This document shows positions 8,626-18,907 of a stretch of DNA of 58,996 bases, piece after piece. The notes under the pieces are model-generated. The model saw only the letters and a list, made by a program, of their open reading frames with translations. It was not told where the DNA came from and did no database searches. The stretch is from Stenotrophomonas sp. 610A2 (GTDB lineage: Bacteria; Pseudomonadota; Gammaproteobacteria; Xanthomonadales; Xanthomonadaceae): contig NZ_CP130832.1 in NCBI RefSeq assembly GCF_030549615.1, positions 4,622,501 to 4,681,496 on the forward strand. The letters are read 5' to 3'. Both the position numbers and the translations under genes were made by a program. The first letter of the stretch is position 1. The number at the start of each line of letters is the position of its first letter.

Positions 8626-11502
8626 ATGACGTTGTTACCGCTACGCCCGCGCCGCCTGAGCTGCGCTGTCCGCTTGTCATTGTTGTGTTTGCTGCCCGGC
8701 GCGGCCTTCGCGCAACAGGCGCCAGACAGTACCCCCAAGACCCTGGACAGCATTCAGGTCACGGGTACCCGCATCAAGAAAGCCGAGCTGGAAACTCAGG
8801 TTCCGGTGCAGGTACTCAGCCGCGAAGCCATCGAGCGCACCGGTTACAGTTCGGTCGCCGACGTGGTCCAGCACCTCACTGCCAGCGGCGCATCGCTGAG
8901 CACCAAGCTCAACTCCAGCGGCAACTTCGGCTTCCCGCCCGATGGCGGCGGTGTCGGCGCCGGTGCGGCAACGGTGGACCTGCGTCATCTCGGGCCCAAG
9001 CGCGTACTGGTGCTGGTGGATGGCATCCGCTGGGTCAATGAATCCTCCGGCTCGGGCGTGGGCTCGTCGGTGGACTTGAACACCATTCCACTGGCAATCG
9101 TCGATCGCATCGAAGTGCTGGAAGACGGCGCCTCCTCGATCTACGGTTCCGATGCCATTGCCGGCGTGGTCAACATCATCACCAAGAAAGGCGCCGAAGG
9201 CGGCCACGTCGAGGTGCAGTACGGCGACTACAACCTCAAGGGCGGCGACACCAGCAGCATCGACCTGAGCTTCGGCGGCAGCAGTGAGCGCGCGCAGTGG
9301 ATTGTTGGTGCGTCGTGGTTCAAGCAGAAGGAGATCTCCTCCAGGGAGTACGAATGGGCGACGGTGCCGGTGCCCGGTACCGGCCTCGCCAACGGCAGCT
9401 CGGCCACGCCGCAGGGACGCCTGGTATTCGCCGACCCCAGCGGCAATACCTACAACATCACGTCCAACACCGGAGTTACCAACCCGGTATTCGATCCCAG
9501 CCAGACCGGCTGTACCCGCACCGATGACTATCACTGCTTCAGCACAGCGGACCGCTACAACTTCGCGCCCAACAACCTGTTGCTGACCCCGAACGAACGC
9601 AAGTCGGTATTCGGCCAGGTACGCTTCGAGTTCACCCCGAACGTCAGCGGTTGGTTCCGCGGCTTGTACAGCGAGCGCGAGTCCGCCAACCAGGCCGCGC
9701 CGGAACCGTTCTTCCTCGGCACCGATGCCGGCGTCTACAACGAATGGGCCGAAACCAAACTGGTCATCTCGGCCAACAATCCGTACAACCCCTTCGGCTT
9801 CGACCTGACCACGATGGGGGCCAATCCCAACCTGTTCCTGCTCGGCCGACGACCGGTGGAAGGTGGCCCGCGCCGCTACGAGCAGGACGTAAAAACCTGG
9901 TACGCGGCCGGTGGTCTGGACGGCATCTTCGAGGTCAACCAGCGCAGCTGGAACTGGGACATCAACGTGATGTCCAGCGAGAGCAAGGCCACCCAGACCA
10001 ATACCGGCAGCTACAACGTCAAGCACATCAACCAGGCCTTGGGCGATCCAGCGGCCTGTGCGGCGATTGCCGGCTGCGTACCGCTGAACCTGTTCGGCGG
10101 ACCGGGCACCATCACTCCCGAGATGCTGGCGTGGATCTCGCCGATCGTGCGCGACCGCAGCAAGAACACGCTGTCGCTGGGTTCGGCCAACATCACCGGT
10201 GAACTGTTCGACATCTGGGCCGGCCCGCTGTCCTTCGCCGCCGGCGCGGAATGGCGTCGCTACAAGGGCGAATACCACCCCGACCCGATCACCATCGCCG
10301 GCGAATACAACGGCGTGCCATCCGGCGTGACCATCGGCAGCTATTCGGTGAAGGAAGGCTACGTAGAGTTCGATGTACCACTGGCGCGCGAAGGCTTCTG
10401 GGGCAAGAGCCTGGACCTGAGCATCGCCGGCCGCTATTCGGACTACTCCACCTTCGGCGGCACCGGCACCGGCAAGATCGGCCTGCGCTGGCAGCCGGCC
10501 GATGAGCTGCTGCTGCGCATGTCGTTCGCACAGGGCTTCCGTGCGCCGTCCATCGGTGAGCTGTACGGCACGCTGAGCCGCTTCGACGCCACCATCGTCG
10601 ACCCCTGCAACAACGCCGCTTCGACGACCCCGAAGTGCGTCGCCGATGGTGTACCGCCGGGCTATGAGCAGGCCAACCCGCAGATCTCGGTGGTGACTGC
10701 GGGCAACCGCGACCTGGAGCCGGAAGAGAGCCGCTCGTTCATGGCCGGCGCAGTATGGAGCCCGAGCTGGGCAGAGGACAGCAGCTGGGCCAGCAAGCTG
10801 GATCTGGGGGTGACCTTCTATCGCCACACCATCGACAAGGCGATCCAGGCACCGGATGCGCAGTCGATCATGGACCGTTGCATCGACACCCGCGATGCCT
10901 TCGCCTGCGCCAGCTATACCCGCAACGACCGCGGCCAGATCGTCCGCTTCGAGGACATCCTCGCCAACCTCGGCACCATCAACACCAGCGGCTGGGACTT
11001 CACCGCGCATTGGTTGCTGCCGGAAACCGGCTGGGGCCAGCTTGGCTTTGACTGGAAGGCGACCTGGGTAACCCGCTACGAACTGATCAACGAATCCGGC
11101 CAAGCCGAACCGAAGGGACCTGGCATCGAGGTCAGCGACAGCGCGATTCCGGAATGGAGCTCGACCTTCGCCACCAACTGGGATTACCAGAACTGGAACG
11201 TGAACTGGACGATGCGCTATATCGATCGTCTGCGCGAAAGCTGTGCTGGTGCCAATGGCTTTGCGATCTGTACCGACAGCGTTGCCGATCAACACTGGCT
11301 GGGTTCCACCACCTACCACGACGCGCAGATCAGCTGGCGTACCGATGCGTGGATGAAGGGCGTCAAGCTCAGCGTCGGTGTCAACAACGTGTTCGACAAG
11401 AACCCGCCGATCTGCCTGAGCTGCACGCTCAATGGCTATGACCCGGGAACCTACGACCTGCCCGGCCGCTACACCTACGCCAGGCTCAGCATGGATTTCT
11501 GA
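8626..11502 (+). CDS. TonB-dependent outer-membrane receptor
   Basis: 958 residues from the ATG at 8626, chosen because AGGAG (8614-8618) lies 7 nt upstream and a clean signal peptide follows ([11 protein letters not shown], then QQAPDS). A plug domain runs from about residue 45 to 190 ([49 protein letters not shown]). A long beta-barrel follows, ending in the aromatic terminus RLSMDF that BAM recognises. The plug resembles the large TBDR group expanded in Xanthomonadaceae, many of which import plant or nutrient compounds rather than iron chelates. No FecR, sigma factor or catabolic gene is adjacent, so the ligand is unknown. A terminator hairpin follows. Confidence 0.92.
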   Translation: MTLLPLRPRRLSCAVRLSLLCLLPGAAFAQQAPDSTPKTLDSIQVTGTRIKKAELETQVPVQVLSREAIERTGYSSVADVVQHLTASGASLSTKLNSSGNFGFPPDGGGVGAGAATVDLRHLGPKRVLVLVDGIRWVNESSGSGVGSSVDLNTIPLAIVDRIEVLEDGASSIYGSDAIAGVVNIITKKGAEGGHVEVQYGDYNLKGGDTSSIDLSFGGSSERAQWIVGASWFKQKEISSREYEWATVPVPGTGLANGSSATPQGRLVFADPSGNTYNITSNTGVTNPVFDPSQTGCTRTDDYHCFSTADRYNFAPNNLLLTPNERKSVFGQVRFEFTPNVSGWFRGLYSERESANQAAPEPFFLGTDAGVYNEWAETKLVISANNPYNPFGFDLTTMGANPNLFLLGRRPVEGGPRRYEQDVKTWYAAGGLDGIFEVNQRSWNWDINVMSSESKATQTNTGSYNVKHINQALGDPAACAAIAGCVPLNLFGGPGTITPEMLAWISPIVRDRSKNTLSLGSANITGELFDIWAGPLSFAAGAEWRRYKGEYHPDPITIAGEYNGVPSGVTIGSYSVKEGYVEFDVPLAREGFWGKSLDLSIAGRYSDYSTFGGTGTGKIGLRWQPADELLLRMSFAQGFRAPSIGELYGTLSRFDATIVDPCNNAASTTPKCVADGVPPGYEQANPQISVVTAGNRDLEPEESRSFMAGAVWSPSWAEDSSWASKLDLGVTFYRHTIDKAIQAPDAQSIMDRCIDTRDAFACASYTRNDRGQIVRFEDILANLGTINTSGWDFTAHWLLPETGWGQLGFDWKATWVTRYELINESGQAEPKGPGIEVSDSAIPEWSSTFATNWDYQNWNVNWTMRYIDRLRESCAGANGFAICTDSVADQHWLGSTTYHDAQISWRTDAWMKGVKLSVGVNNVFDKNPPICLSCTLNGYDPGTYDLPGRYTYARLSMDF

Positions 11503-11514
11503 GTTGGAAAACGA

Positions 11515-11543
11515 CCAAGGGAGCCGCGAGGCTCCCTTGGTTT
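11515..11543 (+). terminator. Terminator hairpin after the TonB-dependent receptor
   Basis: A perfect 11-bp stem (CCAAGGGAGCC / GGCTCCCTTGG) with a GCGA loop lies 13 nt after the receptor stop. Only a short TTT follows, so it is a moderate Rho-independent terminator. Confidence 0.7.
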
Positions 11544-11555
11544 CAGCATTGTTGT

Positions 11556-11671
11556 TGTGGGAGCGGTGTAAACCGCGAAGCTGGCGATGCCAGAGGCCGT
11601 GCAAGCAATGCAATTGCAGATCTAGCTGCAACTGCTAGGCCATGAGCTTCGCGGTTTACACCGCTCCCACA
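11556..11671. repeat. Inverted pair of TGTGGGAGCGG-type REP elements
   Basis: A 27-base unit (TGTGGGAGCGGTGTAAACCG and a few more bases) at 11556-11582 recurs inverted at 11645-11671, making a long imperfect cruciform. The same family occurs at 37523-37621, 38493-38519, 48484-48507 and 56231-56329. Confidence 0.8.
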
Positions 11672-11694
11672 AAAGCGGGAAAAAGCCGGATTAC

Positions 11695-12072
11695 TCAGCG
11701 CAGGAACGCGCCAGCGAGCGCCATCAGCAGCAGTACCAGCACCGGCAGCATCGACAGGCCGAAGCCCAGGCCGCGGCTGGACGGATTGCCGACATAGGCG
11801 CGCCAGTAGATGAAGCGGCCGACCAGGTACACCGCACCAATGCCTGCCACCCATTCGGCTGGCCAGAAGCGTGCGGCGATCAGCATGGACGGCAACAGCG
11901 CGACCATCAGCTCCAGGGTATTCATCTGTACGCGGTAAACGCGCTCGAAACCTTCGTGACCAGTGACCGCGGGGGCCTTGACGCCGTAGCGACCACGCGC
12001 GCGGCCGGCCAACACAATGAAGAACAGGTATTGCAGCACCACCAGGGCGGTGATGATTTCCACGTAATGCAT
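11695..12072 (-). CDS. MAPEG family membrane protein
   Basis: 125 residues from the ATG at 12072, with GGAG 8 nt upstream. Four hydrophobic helices and the MAPEG signature region (GFERVYRVQMNTLELMVALLP) identify the family of membrane-associated eicosanoid and glutathione metabolism proteins. Bacterial members are often glutathione S-transferase-like, but the reaction here is unknown. The C-terminal RFIYWRAYVGNPSSRGLGF matches the usual last-helix region. The gene lies alone between repeat blocks. Confidence 0.85.
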   Translation of the reverse strand: MHYVEIITALVVLQYLFFIVLAGRARGRYGVKAPAVTGHEGFERVYRVQMNTLELMVALLPSMLIAARFWPAEWVAGIGAVYLVGRFIYWRAYVGNPSSRGLGFGLSMLPVLVLLLMALAGAFLR

Positions 12073-12119
12073 GCTGATCTCCGTTGTATGTGTTTCTGGA
12101 TATACAGAGGGTAACAAGC

Positions 12120-12300
12120 GCAGCGAAGGGAGCTTGGCTGTGCTCCCTCCCTTTGGCCGAAGGCCAAGGGGAGGGTTGGGGAGGGGTGCTTTGGCTTTGG
12201 CTTTGGCTTTGGCTTTGGCTCTGATGCGACAACCAAAGCAACGTCAAAAACTCCCCCATCCGCCCTCCGGGCACCTTCCCCCGCAAGCGGGAGAAGGGAA
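12120..12300. repeat. Intergenic repeat block: CTCCCT-type element, CTTTGG tandem repeat, CATCCGCCCT-type element
   Basis: Three repeats are stacked. 12130-12188 is a stem-loop with arms like GCTCCCTCCCTTTGGCC and AAGGGGAGGGTTGGGGAG, a family also seen at 21200-21358, 43264-43361, 45068-45112 and 48536-48663. 12189-12218 holds five exact copies of CTTTGG. 12250-12296 is a CATCCGCCCTCCGGGCACC element ending in a CCCGCAAGCGGGAGAAG hairpin, a family also found in recD and between mlaF and mlaE. Confidence 0.75.
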
Positions 12301-12321
12301 AGCCGGGTCTCCCCCTGGCTA

Positions 12322-15300
12322 TCAGGCCGGAATGTTCTTCTTCGTCGAAGCCTTCTTCGCTGCCTTCTTCACCACAGGCTTGGCTTCCGCTTCCGCCGCG
12401 GCTTCAACGACCGGCGCTTCAAGCTCGGCATCGGCAGTCGCGCTGGACGCAACCGATACCTCGACAGCAACCGGCGCATCCACCACGTCCTCCGCACTGG
12501 CCTGCGCCATCGCACCACGTGCGCGCGCCGGCAGCTTCAGGCGATTGCCTGCGTCGTCGTACTCGATCAGCAACACGCCCGAATCGTGACGGCCGCTGAT
12601 CTCGACGAAGCACGCGCCGCCGATGAACGGCTCCAGCGTCATCACCGACTTCAGCGGTGTTGCCACCACCATCTGGAAGCCGAAGTTCTCGAAGATGTTC
12701 ATCGCCAGCGCGGTGAATTCGTTATCGGCCTTGTCGAAGGCTTCGTCCAATACCACTGCAGCGTAGCGCGGCAGTTCGCCATCTTCGCCACCGAGCTGGT
12801 AGCGCAAGGCGGCGGCAAGACAGGTCGTGGCCAGCTTCTGCCGCTGGCCACCGGACTTGCCGGCGCCACTGCGGTAGATCTCGACCTGCTCGCGGGTTTC
12901 GGCATCCAGCTCGACGCCGATGAATTCCACGTGCAGACGCACGTCGAGCACCTGCTCGCGCCAGCGACGCAGCTCGGGCTCCTGCGCGCCGAGGCGACGC
13001 ACCAGCTCGCGCAGCACGTTGAACTGCGATTCGGCCAGCGAGCGGTCTTCGGTCTGCTGATGGGTCAGCACCGCGCGCAGCTGCAGCTGGAAATCCTGCA
13101 CTTCCGGCAGGCGCCGGTCATGCACGTCGATGGCCAGCACGGTGCCGCGGTTGAATGCGACCTGCTCGAGCGAGGCGTTGACCTCGTCCATGCGCTGCTT
13201 GATCGCCTTGTGCGCTTCGGCGGTGTGGCGCTGCAGCGCGAGCAGATTGTTCTTGCTCTGGGTCTGCAGCAGCTCGAAGAAGCGGCCTTCGTGGCGCGGC
13301 AGGCCGTCGCTCTCAAGGCGGGTCAAACGCGCAAGGAAATCGTCGGCGCTGGTCAGCGACACGGTGAAATCACCGGAGTCTTCCGGCCACTGCTGGGTGT
13401 ATTTGCGGAAGCAATCCAGCAGGTGCTGGGTCAGCTTGGCATCGCGGCCCTGGCTGCTGCCCAGCTCTTCGGCCAGGCCACGCTCGATCACGCGGAAATG
13501 GCTTTCCAGGCTTTCCAGGTTCAAGCCCGGCAGGATCTGCAGGCGCGATTCCAGACCTTCGCGCTGCAGCTCGGTCAGCGGTGCGCTGGAGACGCGCGAC
13601 TGGCCATTGTCGCGCTGCTGTTCCAGGCGCACGCGCTCACGTGAGAACTGCGCGCGTTCCAGCCGCACATCTTCATAGGTGCGCTTGCCCTGATCGCGCA
13701 GGCCGCGGGTCAGTTCAATCTGCTGGCCGATGCGGGCCAAGGCGCTGTCGCCTTCGCGCAGGTCGAGCAACTGCTCATCGATATCGGTCAGGCGCTGCAG
13801 GCGCGGGCCCACATCGATCTCGTCCCACTCACGCTCGATCAGCGAGTGCGCGGCGAGCTGCTTCTCGTGGCCGCTTTCGCGCTGTTTGCGCAGCATCGCC
13901 ACGTCGGCCTCGCTGCGCGCGATGCGCTGCGCCAGCTCCTGGCCTTCGCGTTCGAACACGCGACGCTTGTCGCGATTATCGTGGCCCAGCATCCAGCGCT
14001 TGCGATCATTGACCGCGTGGCGGTCGTCCTTTTCGTAGCGGTCGCCAGGGTGCTTGATCTGGCCTTCGCGGGTGATCGCGCGGTCTTCGTTACGTAGCTG
14101 GCCGGCGTTTTCCACGCAGGTGTAATCGAAACGACGCTGCAGCTCGTTGTAGACCCAGTCGCCGTAGGGGTGGTCACGCAACTGCAGCTTGTGGATCAGC
14201 GAACGCTTCTCCGGCTCACGCGAATGCAGCAGCTCGTTGTCACGGATGCGGAAATACACCAGCTTGGTGCCCAGGTGGGTGCGGTTGGCCCACTCGGCGA
14301 CCTGCTGGTGATTCTTCTCGTCGACCAGCAGCGATTGCGCGAAGCCATGCAGCACGCGTTCGATCGCGCCGCGCCAGCCGATCTGGTCCTCGCGCACCTG
14401 GATCAATTCACCGACGAACGGCAATGCGGACTCGGACAGGCCGGTGTCGTCGCACAGGCGCGCGCGCAGCTGCTGCAGCGGTGCCGGGATCGAACTCGGC
14501 GCGGCCTTCAGCGATTCCAGTTCCACCCGCAGAGCGGCGAAACGCTTTTCATCATCGCGACGCTCGGCCATGCGCTCGGCAATGGCATCGTCCACGGTGC
14601 CGGCGCCGGACTTGGTGCCGTCGATCAAGGCACGCGCCTGCTCCACCTGCTCGGAGAAGCCGCTGGCGGTATCGGCCAGCGCCATGCCGAGCTGGCGGCA
14701 AGCGCCTTCCAGCTGCTTGCGGCGACGGCTGCGCTCTTCGACTTCGCGCTCGATGCGGATGCGCTCGCGCTCGAGTTCGTCGATGCGCTCGCCGCCCTGC
14801 TCGCGCTGCTGGCGTTCAAGTTCAACCAGCTTCAGTTCGTGGTTGTCCAGCGACTGCCGGCGCTGCCCTTCCTCGCCCATCAGGCCGCGGTCGAGCATCT
14901 CCACTTCTTTCAGGCGCTCGTTGACCAGCTCAAGGCGCTTTTCCTCGCGGAAGCCATCGATGCCGATCTGCAGGTCACGCAGCGTCGCCACGCCCTTGCG
15001 CAGCGTCATCAGGTCCTGGTGGAAATCACGCGCCGGGGTCAGCGTTTCGACCTGGCGGCGTGCGGTGACCACCGCGTGGTGGGCACCATCGAGCTCGGCG
15101 AAGTCTTCGACCAGGCGGTCGGCCGCTTCGAAGGTGCGCGGCTCTTCCAGCATGAAGCCACGCAGGAAGCCATTGAGGTCACCAAGGTTCTTGGCCGACT
15201 GGGTCTTGTGCAGCAGGCGCAGCGCCATGTCATTGCCGATGCCCAGCAAGTGGCGGAAGCGCTCGGCATAGCCGGTGAAGCTGTCGAAGTGGCCAACGTC

Positions 15301-15891
15301 TTCGCCAAGGCGACCGCGCAGCTTGCGCAGGTCCAGGTCGAAGCCTTCCATCTCCTTGGCCAGGTCGAAGCGGCGCGGGATCACCATGTAGTGCTTGCGC
15401 ACGTCATTGGCCGAGGTACCGGAACCGGCGATCCAGAACAGGCGCACGATCGATACCGCATCACCGCGGGCGTTGAGGTATTCCAGTGCCAGCGCGCTCC
15501 AGGTGGCGCCCTTGCGCAGGTACTGGGTGGCGATCTCGCCGGACTCGCTGTCCTGCTGGTCGGCCCAGGCGCCACGCACATACGACACCAGCGAGCGGTC
15601 GCGGCCGGAGCGTTCTGCTTCGCGCGCAGCGGCGTTGAAGTCGACGATGCTCGGTGGCGTCAGCAGTGCACTCATGCCATCGAGCAGGGTCGACTTGCCC
15701 GAGCCGGAGCGGCCGACGAACAGGAAGCCACGTTCGGCGATCGGCACTTCGGTCAGGCCGGAGAACGTGCCCCAGTTGAGCACCTGCAGGCGGCGCATGC
15801 GGAACTGGTTCGCGCGTGCGTCGCTGGCCGGGTCGTTGAACAACGCGGCGTTGGGAAGCAGGGTGTGGGAAGTGGTTTCCATACGGCTCAT
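12322..15891 (-). CDS. jetC: JetC/MksB-like SMC-type ATPase (Wadjet core, condensin-related)
   Basis: 1189 residues. The N-terminal ATPase half has a P-loop GRSGSGKST (60-68). Long charged coiled-coil stretches run from about 290 to 420 and 650 to 830 around a central hinge-like region. The C-terminal half has the ABC signature SGGQRQKLATT near 1013 and Walker B VVLDEAFDKAD near 1043. With the two upstream genes (DUF4194, DUF3375) this is the SMC subunit of a type I Wadjet-like (JetABC) complex, related to MukB/MksB, which extrudes DNA loops; complete Wadjet systems use this to recognise and cut plasmids. No nuclease jetD follows: downstream are repeats and the MAPEG gene. The last 70 or so residues are an unusual Ala/Glu-rich then Lys-rich tail (KKAAKKASTKK). 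JetB's stop is 64 nt upstream. Confidence 0.88.
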   Translation of the reverse strand: MSRMETTSHTLLPNAALFNDPASDARANQFRMRRLQVLNWGTFSGLTEVPIAERGFLFVGRSGSGKSTLLDGMSALLTPPSIVDFNAAAREAERSGRDRSLVSYVRGAWADQQDSESGEIATQYLRKGATWSALALEYLNARGDAVSIVRLFWIAGSGTSANDVRKHYMVIPRRFDLAKEMEGFDLDLRKLRGRLGEDVGHFDSFTGYAERFRHLLGIGNDMALRLLHKTQSAKNLGDLNGFLRGFMLEEPRTFEAADRLVEDFAELDGAHHAVVTARRQVETLTPARDFHQDLMTLRKGVATLRDLQIGIDGFREEKRLELVNERLKEVEMLDRGLMGEEGQRRQSLDNHELKLVELERQQREQGGERIDELERERIRIEREVEERSRRRKQLEGACRQLGMALADTASGFSEQVEQARALIDGTKSGAGTVDDAIAERMAERRDDEKRFAALRVELESLKAAPSSIPAPLQQLRARLCDDTGLSESALPFVGELIQVREDQIGWRGAIERVLHGFAQSLLVDEKNHQQVAEWANRTHLGTKLVYFRIRDNELLHSREPEKRSLIHKLQLRDHPYGDWVYNELQRRFDYTCVENAGQLRNEDRAITREGQIKHPGDRYEKDDRHAVNDRKRWMLGHDNRDKRRVFEREGQELAQRIARSEADVAMLRKQRESGHEKQLAAHSLIEREWDEIDVGPRLQRLTDIDEQLLDLREGDSALARIGQQIELTRGLRDQGKRTYEDVRLERAQFSRERVRLEQQRDNGQSRVSSAPLTELQREGLESRLQILPGLNLESLESHFRVIERGLAEELGSSQGRDAKLTQHLLDCFRKYTQQWPEDSGDFTVSLTSADDFLARLTRLESDGLPRHEGRFFELLQTQSKNNLLALQRHTAEAHKAIKQRMDEVNASLEQVAFNRGTVLAIDVHDRRLPEVQDFQLQLRAVLTHQQTEDRSLAESQFNVLRELVRRLGAQEPELRRWREQVLDVRLHVEFIGVELDAETREQVEIYRSGAGKSGGQRQKLATTCLAAALRYQLGGEDGELPRYAAVVLDEAFDKADNEFTALAMNIFENFGFQMVVATPLKSVMTLEPFIGGACFVEISGRHDSGVLLIEYDDAGNRLKLPARARGAMAQASAEDVVDAPVAVEVSVASSATADAELEAPVVEAAAEAEAKPVVKKAAKKASTKKNIPA

Positions 15892-15955
15892 CCTTCAGCC
15901 GCCACGCACTGCGCGGCGGTGGTCATTCTGGTCAGCGTGGCGTGGGTGCCAGGCA

Positions 15956-16666
15956 TCATTCGGTGGCGCTGTCGCTGCTGGCTTCTTCGTCGTCGGCAAC
16001 CGCGTCGGTGACGGCATCGCCATCGCGCAACTGGCGGTAGGCCTCGACCAGCACCTGCACGTCCTCGGCCGAGAACAGCAGTTTCAGCGCCGGCGATACT
16101 TCGTAGCGGTCCTCGCTGCCGCGCAGCTTGGACAGCAGCTGGTTCTCGCGCAGCTTGGCGATGGCGGCGGCCACGCGCTTGCCGTAACCGGCCTGGTCGG
16201 TGGAGACATTCTTCTGGTAGATGCTCATCGCTTCCACCAGCTGGAACTCGGCCACCACCGCGCGTTCGCCGCGGGTATCGGCCTCGGCCAGCTGCTGGCG
16301 CAGGAACAACAACAGCACCGACTCGATGAAGGTCAGCGGCGCGGCGCGCAACAGGTTGGGCGAGTCCAGTTCGGCGGTATCGAACTGGCGGGTGAAGGCC
16401 ACGCCGCCGTCACGGTCCAGCACCAGTTCCAGGAACAGTTCGCACAGCAGGCTGCGCACTTCGTCTTCGTTGCGCAACAGTGCCGCCCATTGCGCCGGCT
16501 GGCGCTGGGCATCGACGCTGGGGCCGGCCAGCAGCAGGCACAGCGCGCGGCGTGCATCGACCGGCAGGCGGCCGCTGTCGCCGACGAACAAGGCGCCACC
16601 GGTCAGCACCGGGGCGGCCGGCGCCGGGGCTGCTTCCATTTCAGTTTCGGTCTCAGACCAGTTCAT
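15956..16666 (-). CDS. jetB: JetB/MksE-like DUF4194 protein
   Basis: 236 residues; a winged-helix KITE-type subunit by family (DUF4194), which in Wadjet/Mks complexes binds the kleisin JetA and DNA. Recognisable parts are an acidic, Ala/Pro-rich start, a helical core ([21 protein letters not shown]) and the conserved MSIYQKN near 150. The C-terminus is strongly acidic ([12 protein letters not shown]). The start overlaps the end of jetA by 14 bases, which implies translational coupling. Confidence 0.85.
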   Translation of the reverse strand: MNWSETETEMEAAPAPAAPVLTGGALFVGDSGRLPVDARRALCLLLAGPSVDAQRQPAQWAALLRNEDEVRSLLCELFLELVLDRDGGVAFTRQFDTAELDSPNLLRAAPLTFIESVLLLFLRQQLAEADTRGERAVVAEFQLVEAMSIYQKNVSTDQAGYGKRVAAAIAKLRENQLLSKLRGSEDRYEVSPALKLLFSAEDVQVLVEAYRQLRDGDAVTDAVADDEEASSDSATE

Positions 16667-18122
16667 CGCGTCTTTCCTTGAGGAACCAGATCAGCGGCAC
16701 GCGGGCGCGTCGCACCACGCCGTCACCGCCGGTCCATTCCACGGTTTCAAGTTGGTCGGTCATCACCTTGCCATGGCGGGTGCCGATGGAGAGATAGCCG
16801 ATCACGCTGCCCAGGCCCTGCCGCGCCGGCCGCTCGCGCAATACCTGCGAGATGCTCAAACGCGGGCGCGAACCCAGCAGCATGAAGAGATTGTCTTTCA
16901 GCGTGCGCACATCGATTTCCGACTGCGCGACCAGATCACCGACGCTGTCGAGGGTGATCTCGGCGGCTTCGGCGTAATAGATGGAGGTGTCGACCTGATG
17001 CGTGCGCGGGTCGTGCAGGCGCCACTGGCCGATCGAACGGATGCGCGCCGACGACAGTGGCAGCACGAAGCCGGTGGGCGCGGTCGGCCGAACTTCATCG
17101 CGCAGCTGCAGGGCCTGGCCCTGCGCCTGCTTGAGCAGTTGGTTTAGCCGGCGCTGTTCCAGGTAGCCACGGCTCTGCACGAAGCCACGCAGGCTGCGGG
17201 CAAAATGCTGCATCACCTCGTGCACCTGGCCGCCGCGTTCCAGCAAGGTGCTGGTGAAGTTGCGCAGGAAGTTGCGCTCGTTGCGGTCCAGCTTGCGGGT
17301 GAAGCCACGGTTGAGCACGGTGTCCAGCGCGGCGTCGAGTTCGCCGCTGCGGCGCGGGTCATTGAGCAGGTCCCAGAAGGCCTGGAAGCTGCGTCCGGCA
17401 TCGGACTCGCCGATCACATCGACGCCGTTGAACAGGCGGTCGAGCACGTCGCCGCGCGCGCCTTCGTCGTCGATGATGCGTTCGCGGAAACGGCGGTTGA
17501 GCTGCTCGAAGTCATCGCGCACGCGGCGGAAGTCTTCGGCCAGATCATCGGCCAGGCGGATCACGTCGCGGGTGCGTTCCAGCGCGCGCTTGCCATCCAG
17601 CGCGCTGACCTTGCCGGTGGACACCTGCGCGATTTCGGCATCGATGCGGTCGCGCTCGGCCTTCAACGCGGCCAAGCGTGCTTCCGGATTGGCCTCGGTC
17701 TGCTGCGCCAGCTGCGAGATCTGCTGCATCACCATGGCCAGCCGGCTTTCGGTGGCCAGGCTGGCGTTGTGCTCGATGCCGGCGATGAAGCGGATCGCCT
17801 GCACGGCGTGCCGCGACAGCTCGTATTCCTCCTCGCTCGCGCCTTCAGGCAGGCGCCGTACCAGCCAGCCCTGGGCCAGCCAGTAGGCGATGTAAGCCGG
17901 CGCGGTGCGCGGCAGCTCGACCTCGAGCTCCTCGCCATTGAGCGTGTCCAGCTGCTGCTGCAGGCGCTCGGCGAGGATGGAGCCGGGAATGCGGCGGTCC
18001 GCTTCCAGCAGCAGGCCCTGCAACAGGCCCACCAACACCGGCGCGCGGTCGGAGGCCAGCAGTTTCCATAGCGGCTGCTCGCGCAGACGCTGGTAGCCGG
18101 CGATACGTTGGCGGTACTTCAT
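16653..18122 (-). CDS. jetA: JetA/MksF-like DUF3375 kleisin protein
   Basis: 489 residues from the ATG at 18122. The frame is open further upstream to 18251, but that part overlaps folE and lacks family features. [20 protein letters not shown] is a typical DUF3375 start, with helical segments through the middle ([21 protein letters not shown]) and a C-terminal winged-helix-like region. By family this is the kleisin of a type I Wadjet complex that bridges the JetC heads. It begins only 22 nt after the folE stop, so the folE-jetA-jetB-jetC order probably forms one transcript. Confidence 0.87.
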   Translation of the reverse strand: MKYRQRIAGYQRLREQPLWKLLASDRAPVLVGLLQGLLLEADRRIPGSILAERLQQQLDTLNGEELEVELPRTAPAYIAYWLAQGWLVRRLPEGASEEEYELSRHAVQAIRFIAGIEHNASLATESRLAMVMQQISQLAQQTEANPEARLAALKAERDRIDAEIAQVSTGKVSALDGKRALERTRDVIRLADDLAEDFRRVRDDFEQLNRRFRERIIDDEGARGDVLDRLFNGVDVIGESDAGRSFQAFWDLLNDPRRSGELDAALDTVLNRGFTRKLDRNERNFLRNFTSTLLERGGQVHEVMQHFARSLRGFVQSRGYLEQRRLNQLLKQAQGQALQLRDEVRPTAPTGFVLPLSSARIRSIGQWRLHDPRTHQVDTSIYYAEAAEITLDSVGDLVAQSEIDVRTLKDNLFMLLGSRPRLSISQVLRERPARQGLGSVIGYLSIGTRHGKVMTDQLETVEWTGGDGVVRRARVPLIWFLKERRDELV

Positions 18123-18144
18123 CGAGCGCGTGCGATCCCTGGGC

Positions 18145-18744
18145 TCAGCGTCGGGCGTGGCCGACTTCGATGAAACGCAGGAACTCGGCACGGGTACGTG
18201 CGTCGTCATGGAAGGTGCCGCGCATGCGCGAGGTGACCATGCTGACGCCACGCTTGTGGATGCCGCGGGTGGTCATGCACTCGTGTGCGCCTTCCACCAC
18301 GATGCCCACGCCCATCGGCTGCAGCACGTCCTGGATGACGTCGGCGATCTGCGCGGTCATCTTTTCCTGCACCTGGAAGCGGCGTGCATAGGCCTCGACC
18401 ACGCGTGCCAGCTTGGAGATGCCGACCACGCGGCCATTGGGGATGTAGCCGACATGCACACGACCAATGATCGGCGCCATGTGGTGCTCGCAGTGGCTTT
18501 CGTACTCGATGTCGCGCAGCACGATCATTTCGTCGTAGCCGGCCACTTCCTCGAAGGTACGGGCCAGATACTCGCGCGGGTCGTCGTTATAGCCCTTGAA
18601 CCAGTCGCCATAGGCCTCGGCCACCCGGCGCGGGGTGTCGAGCAGGCCTTCGCGGGAGGGATCTTCACCGGCCCAGCGCAGCAGGGTGCGCACGGCGTCT
18701 TCAGCCTGGGCTTGGGTGACGGACGGGTTCTTGGGATCGGCCAT
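18145..18744 (-). CDS. folE: GTP cyclohydrolase I
   Basis: 199 residues. Converts GTP to 7,8-dihydroneopterin triphosphate, the first step of folate/pterin synthesis, as a cytoplasmic homodecamer. Zinc and active-site motifs are intact: [20 protein letters not shown] (Cys and His ligands) and the second Cys in HECMTTRGI. Substrate-binding residues [14 protein letters not shown] are also present. Length fits the usual FolE. The jet genes follow within 23 bases, so a housekeeping folate gene heads the SMC operon. Confidence 0.97.
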   Translation of the reverse strand: MADPKNPSVTQAQAEDAVRTLLRWAGEDPSREGLLDTPRRVAEAYGDWFKGYNDDPREYLARTFEEVAGYDEMIVLRDIEYESHCEHHMAPIIGRVHVGYIPNGRVVGISKLARVVEAYARRFQVQEKMTAQIADVIQDVLQPMGVGIVVEGAHECMTTRGIHKRGVSMVTSRMRGTFHDDARTRAEFLRFIEVGHARR

Positions 18745-18872
18745 TACAGAACTGCGCTTGGATTACGGGGTGGACATGCTACCAGCCGGGGGTGAAGTGG
18801 GGATGGAGAGTCCCTTAATCGCGTTGTACGCACAACTGATAAAAATCATAAGACATTGTTTTTGTTTGATTT

Positions 18873-18886
18873 AGTGAGTACTCACT
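18873..18886. promoter_or_regulatory. 14-bp perfect palindrome between folE and hipA
   Basis: AGTGAGTACTCACT lies 21 bases beyond the hipA stop and about 130 bases upstream of folE, next to an A/T-rich stretch. It could be a repressor site for folE or part of the hipA 3' end. Nothing in the sequence decides between them. Confidence 0.35.
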
Positions 18887-18907
18887 TCTACCCAAGAGCG
18901 ATTTCAG

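Noticed and set aside
8677..11631. Long open frame (984 codons) on the minus strand opposite the TonB-dependent receptor
   Set aside because: It lies entirely antisense to a clear receptor gene. Its translation is low-complexity (Ala/Gly/Val/Arg-rich) without domains and is a by-product of high-G+C codon usage.
11556..11671. Inverted repeats as insertion-sequence ends
   Set aside because: Only about 60 bases lie between the arms, with no transposase. The same pair recurs at other gene ends, so it is a REP doublet.
12073..12321. Expected position of jetD
   Set aside because: The 249 bases after jetC contain only repeats, and the next gene is a MAPEG protein. No nuclease remnant was visible.
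14170..16011. Open frame of 613 codons on the plus strand opposite jetC
   Set aside because: Antisense to the SMC gene, rich in Gln/Ala/His repeats, with no recognisable motif.
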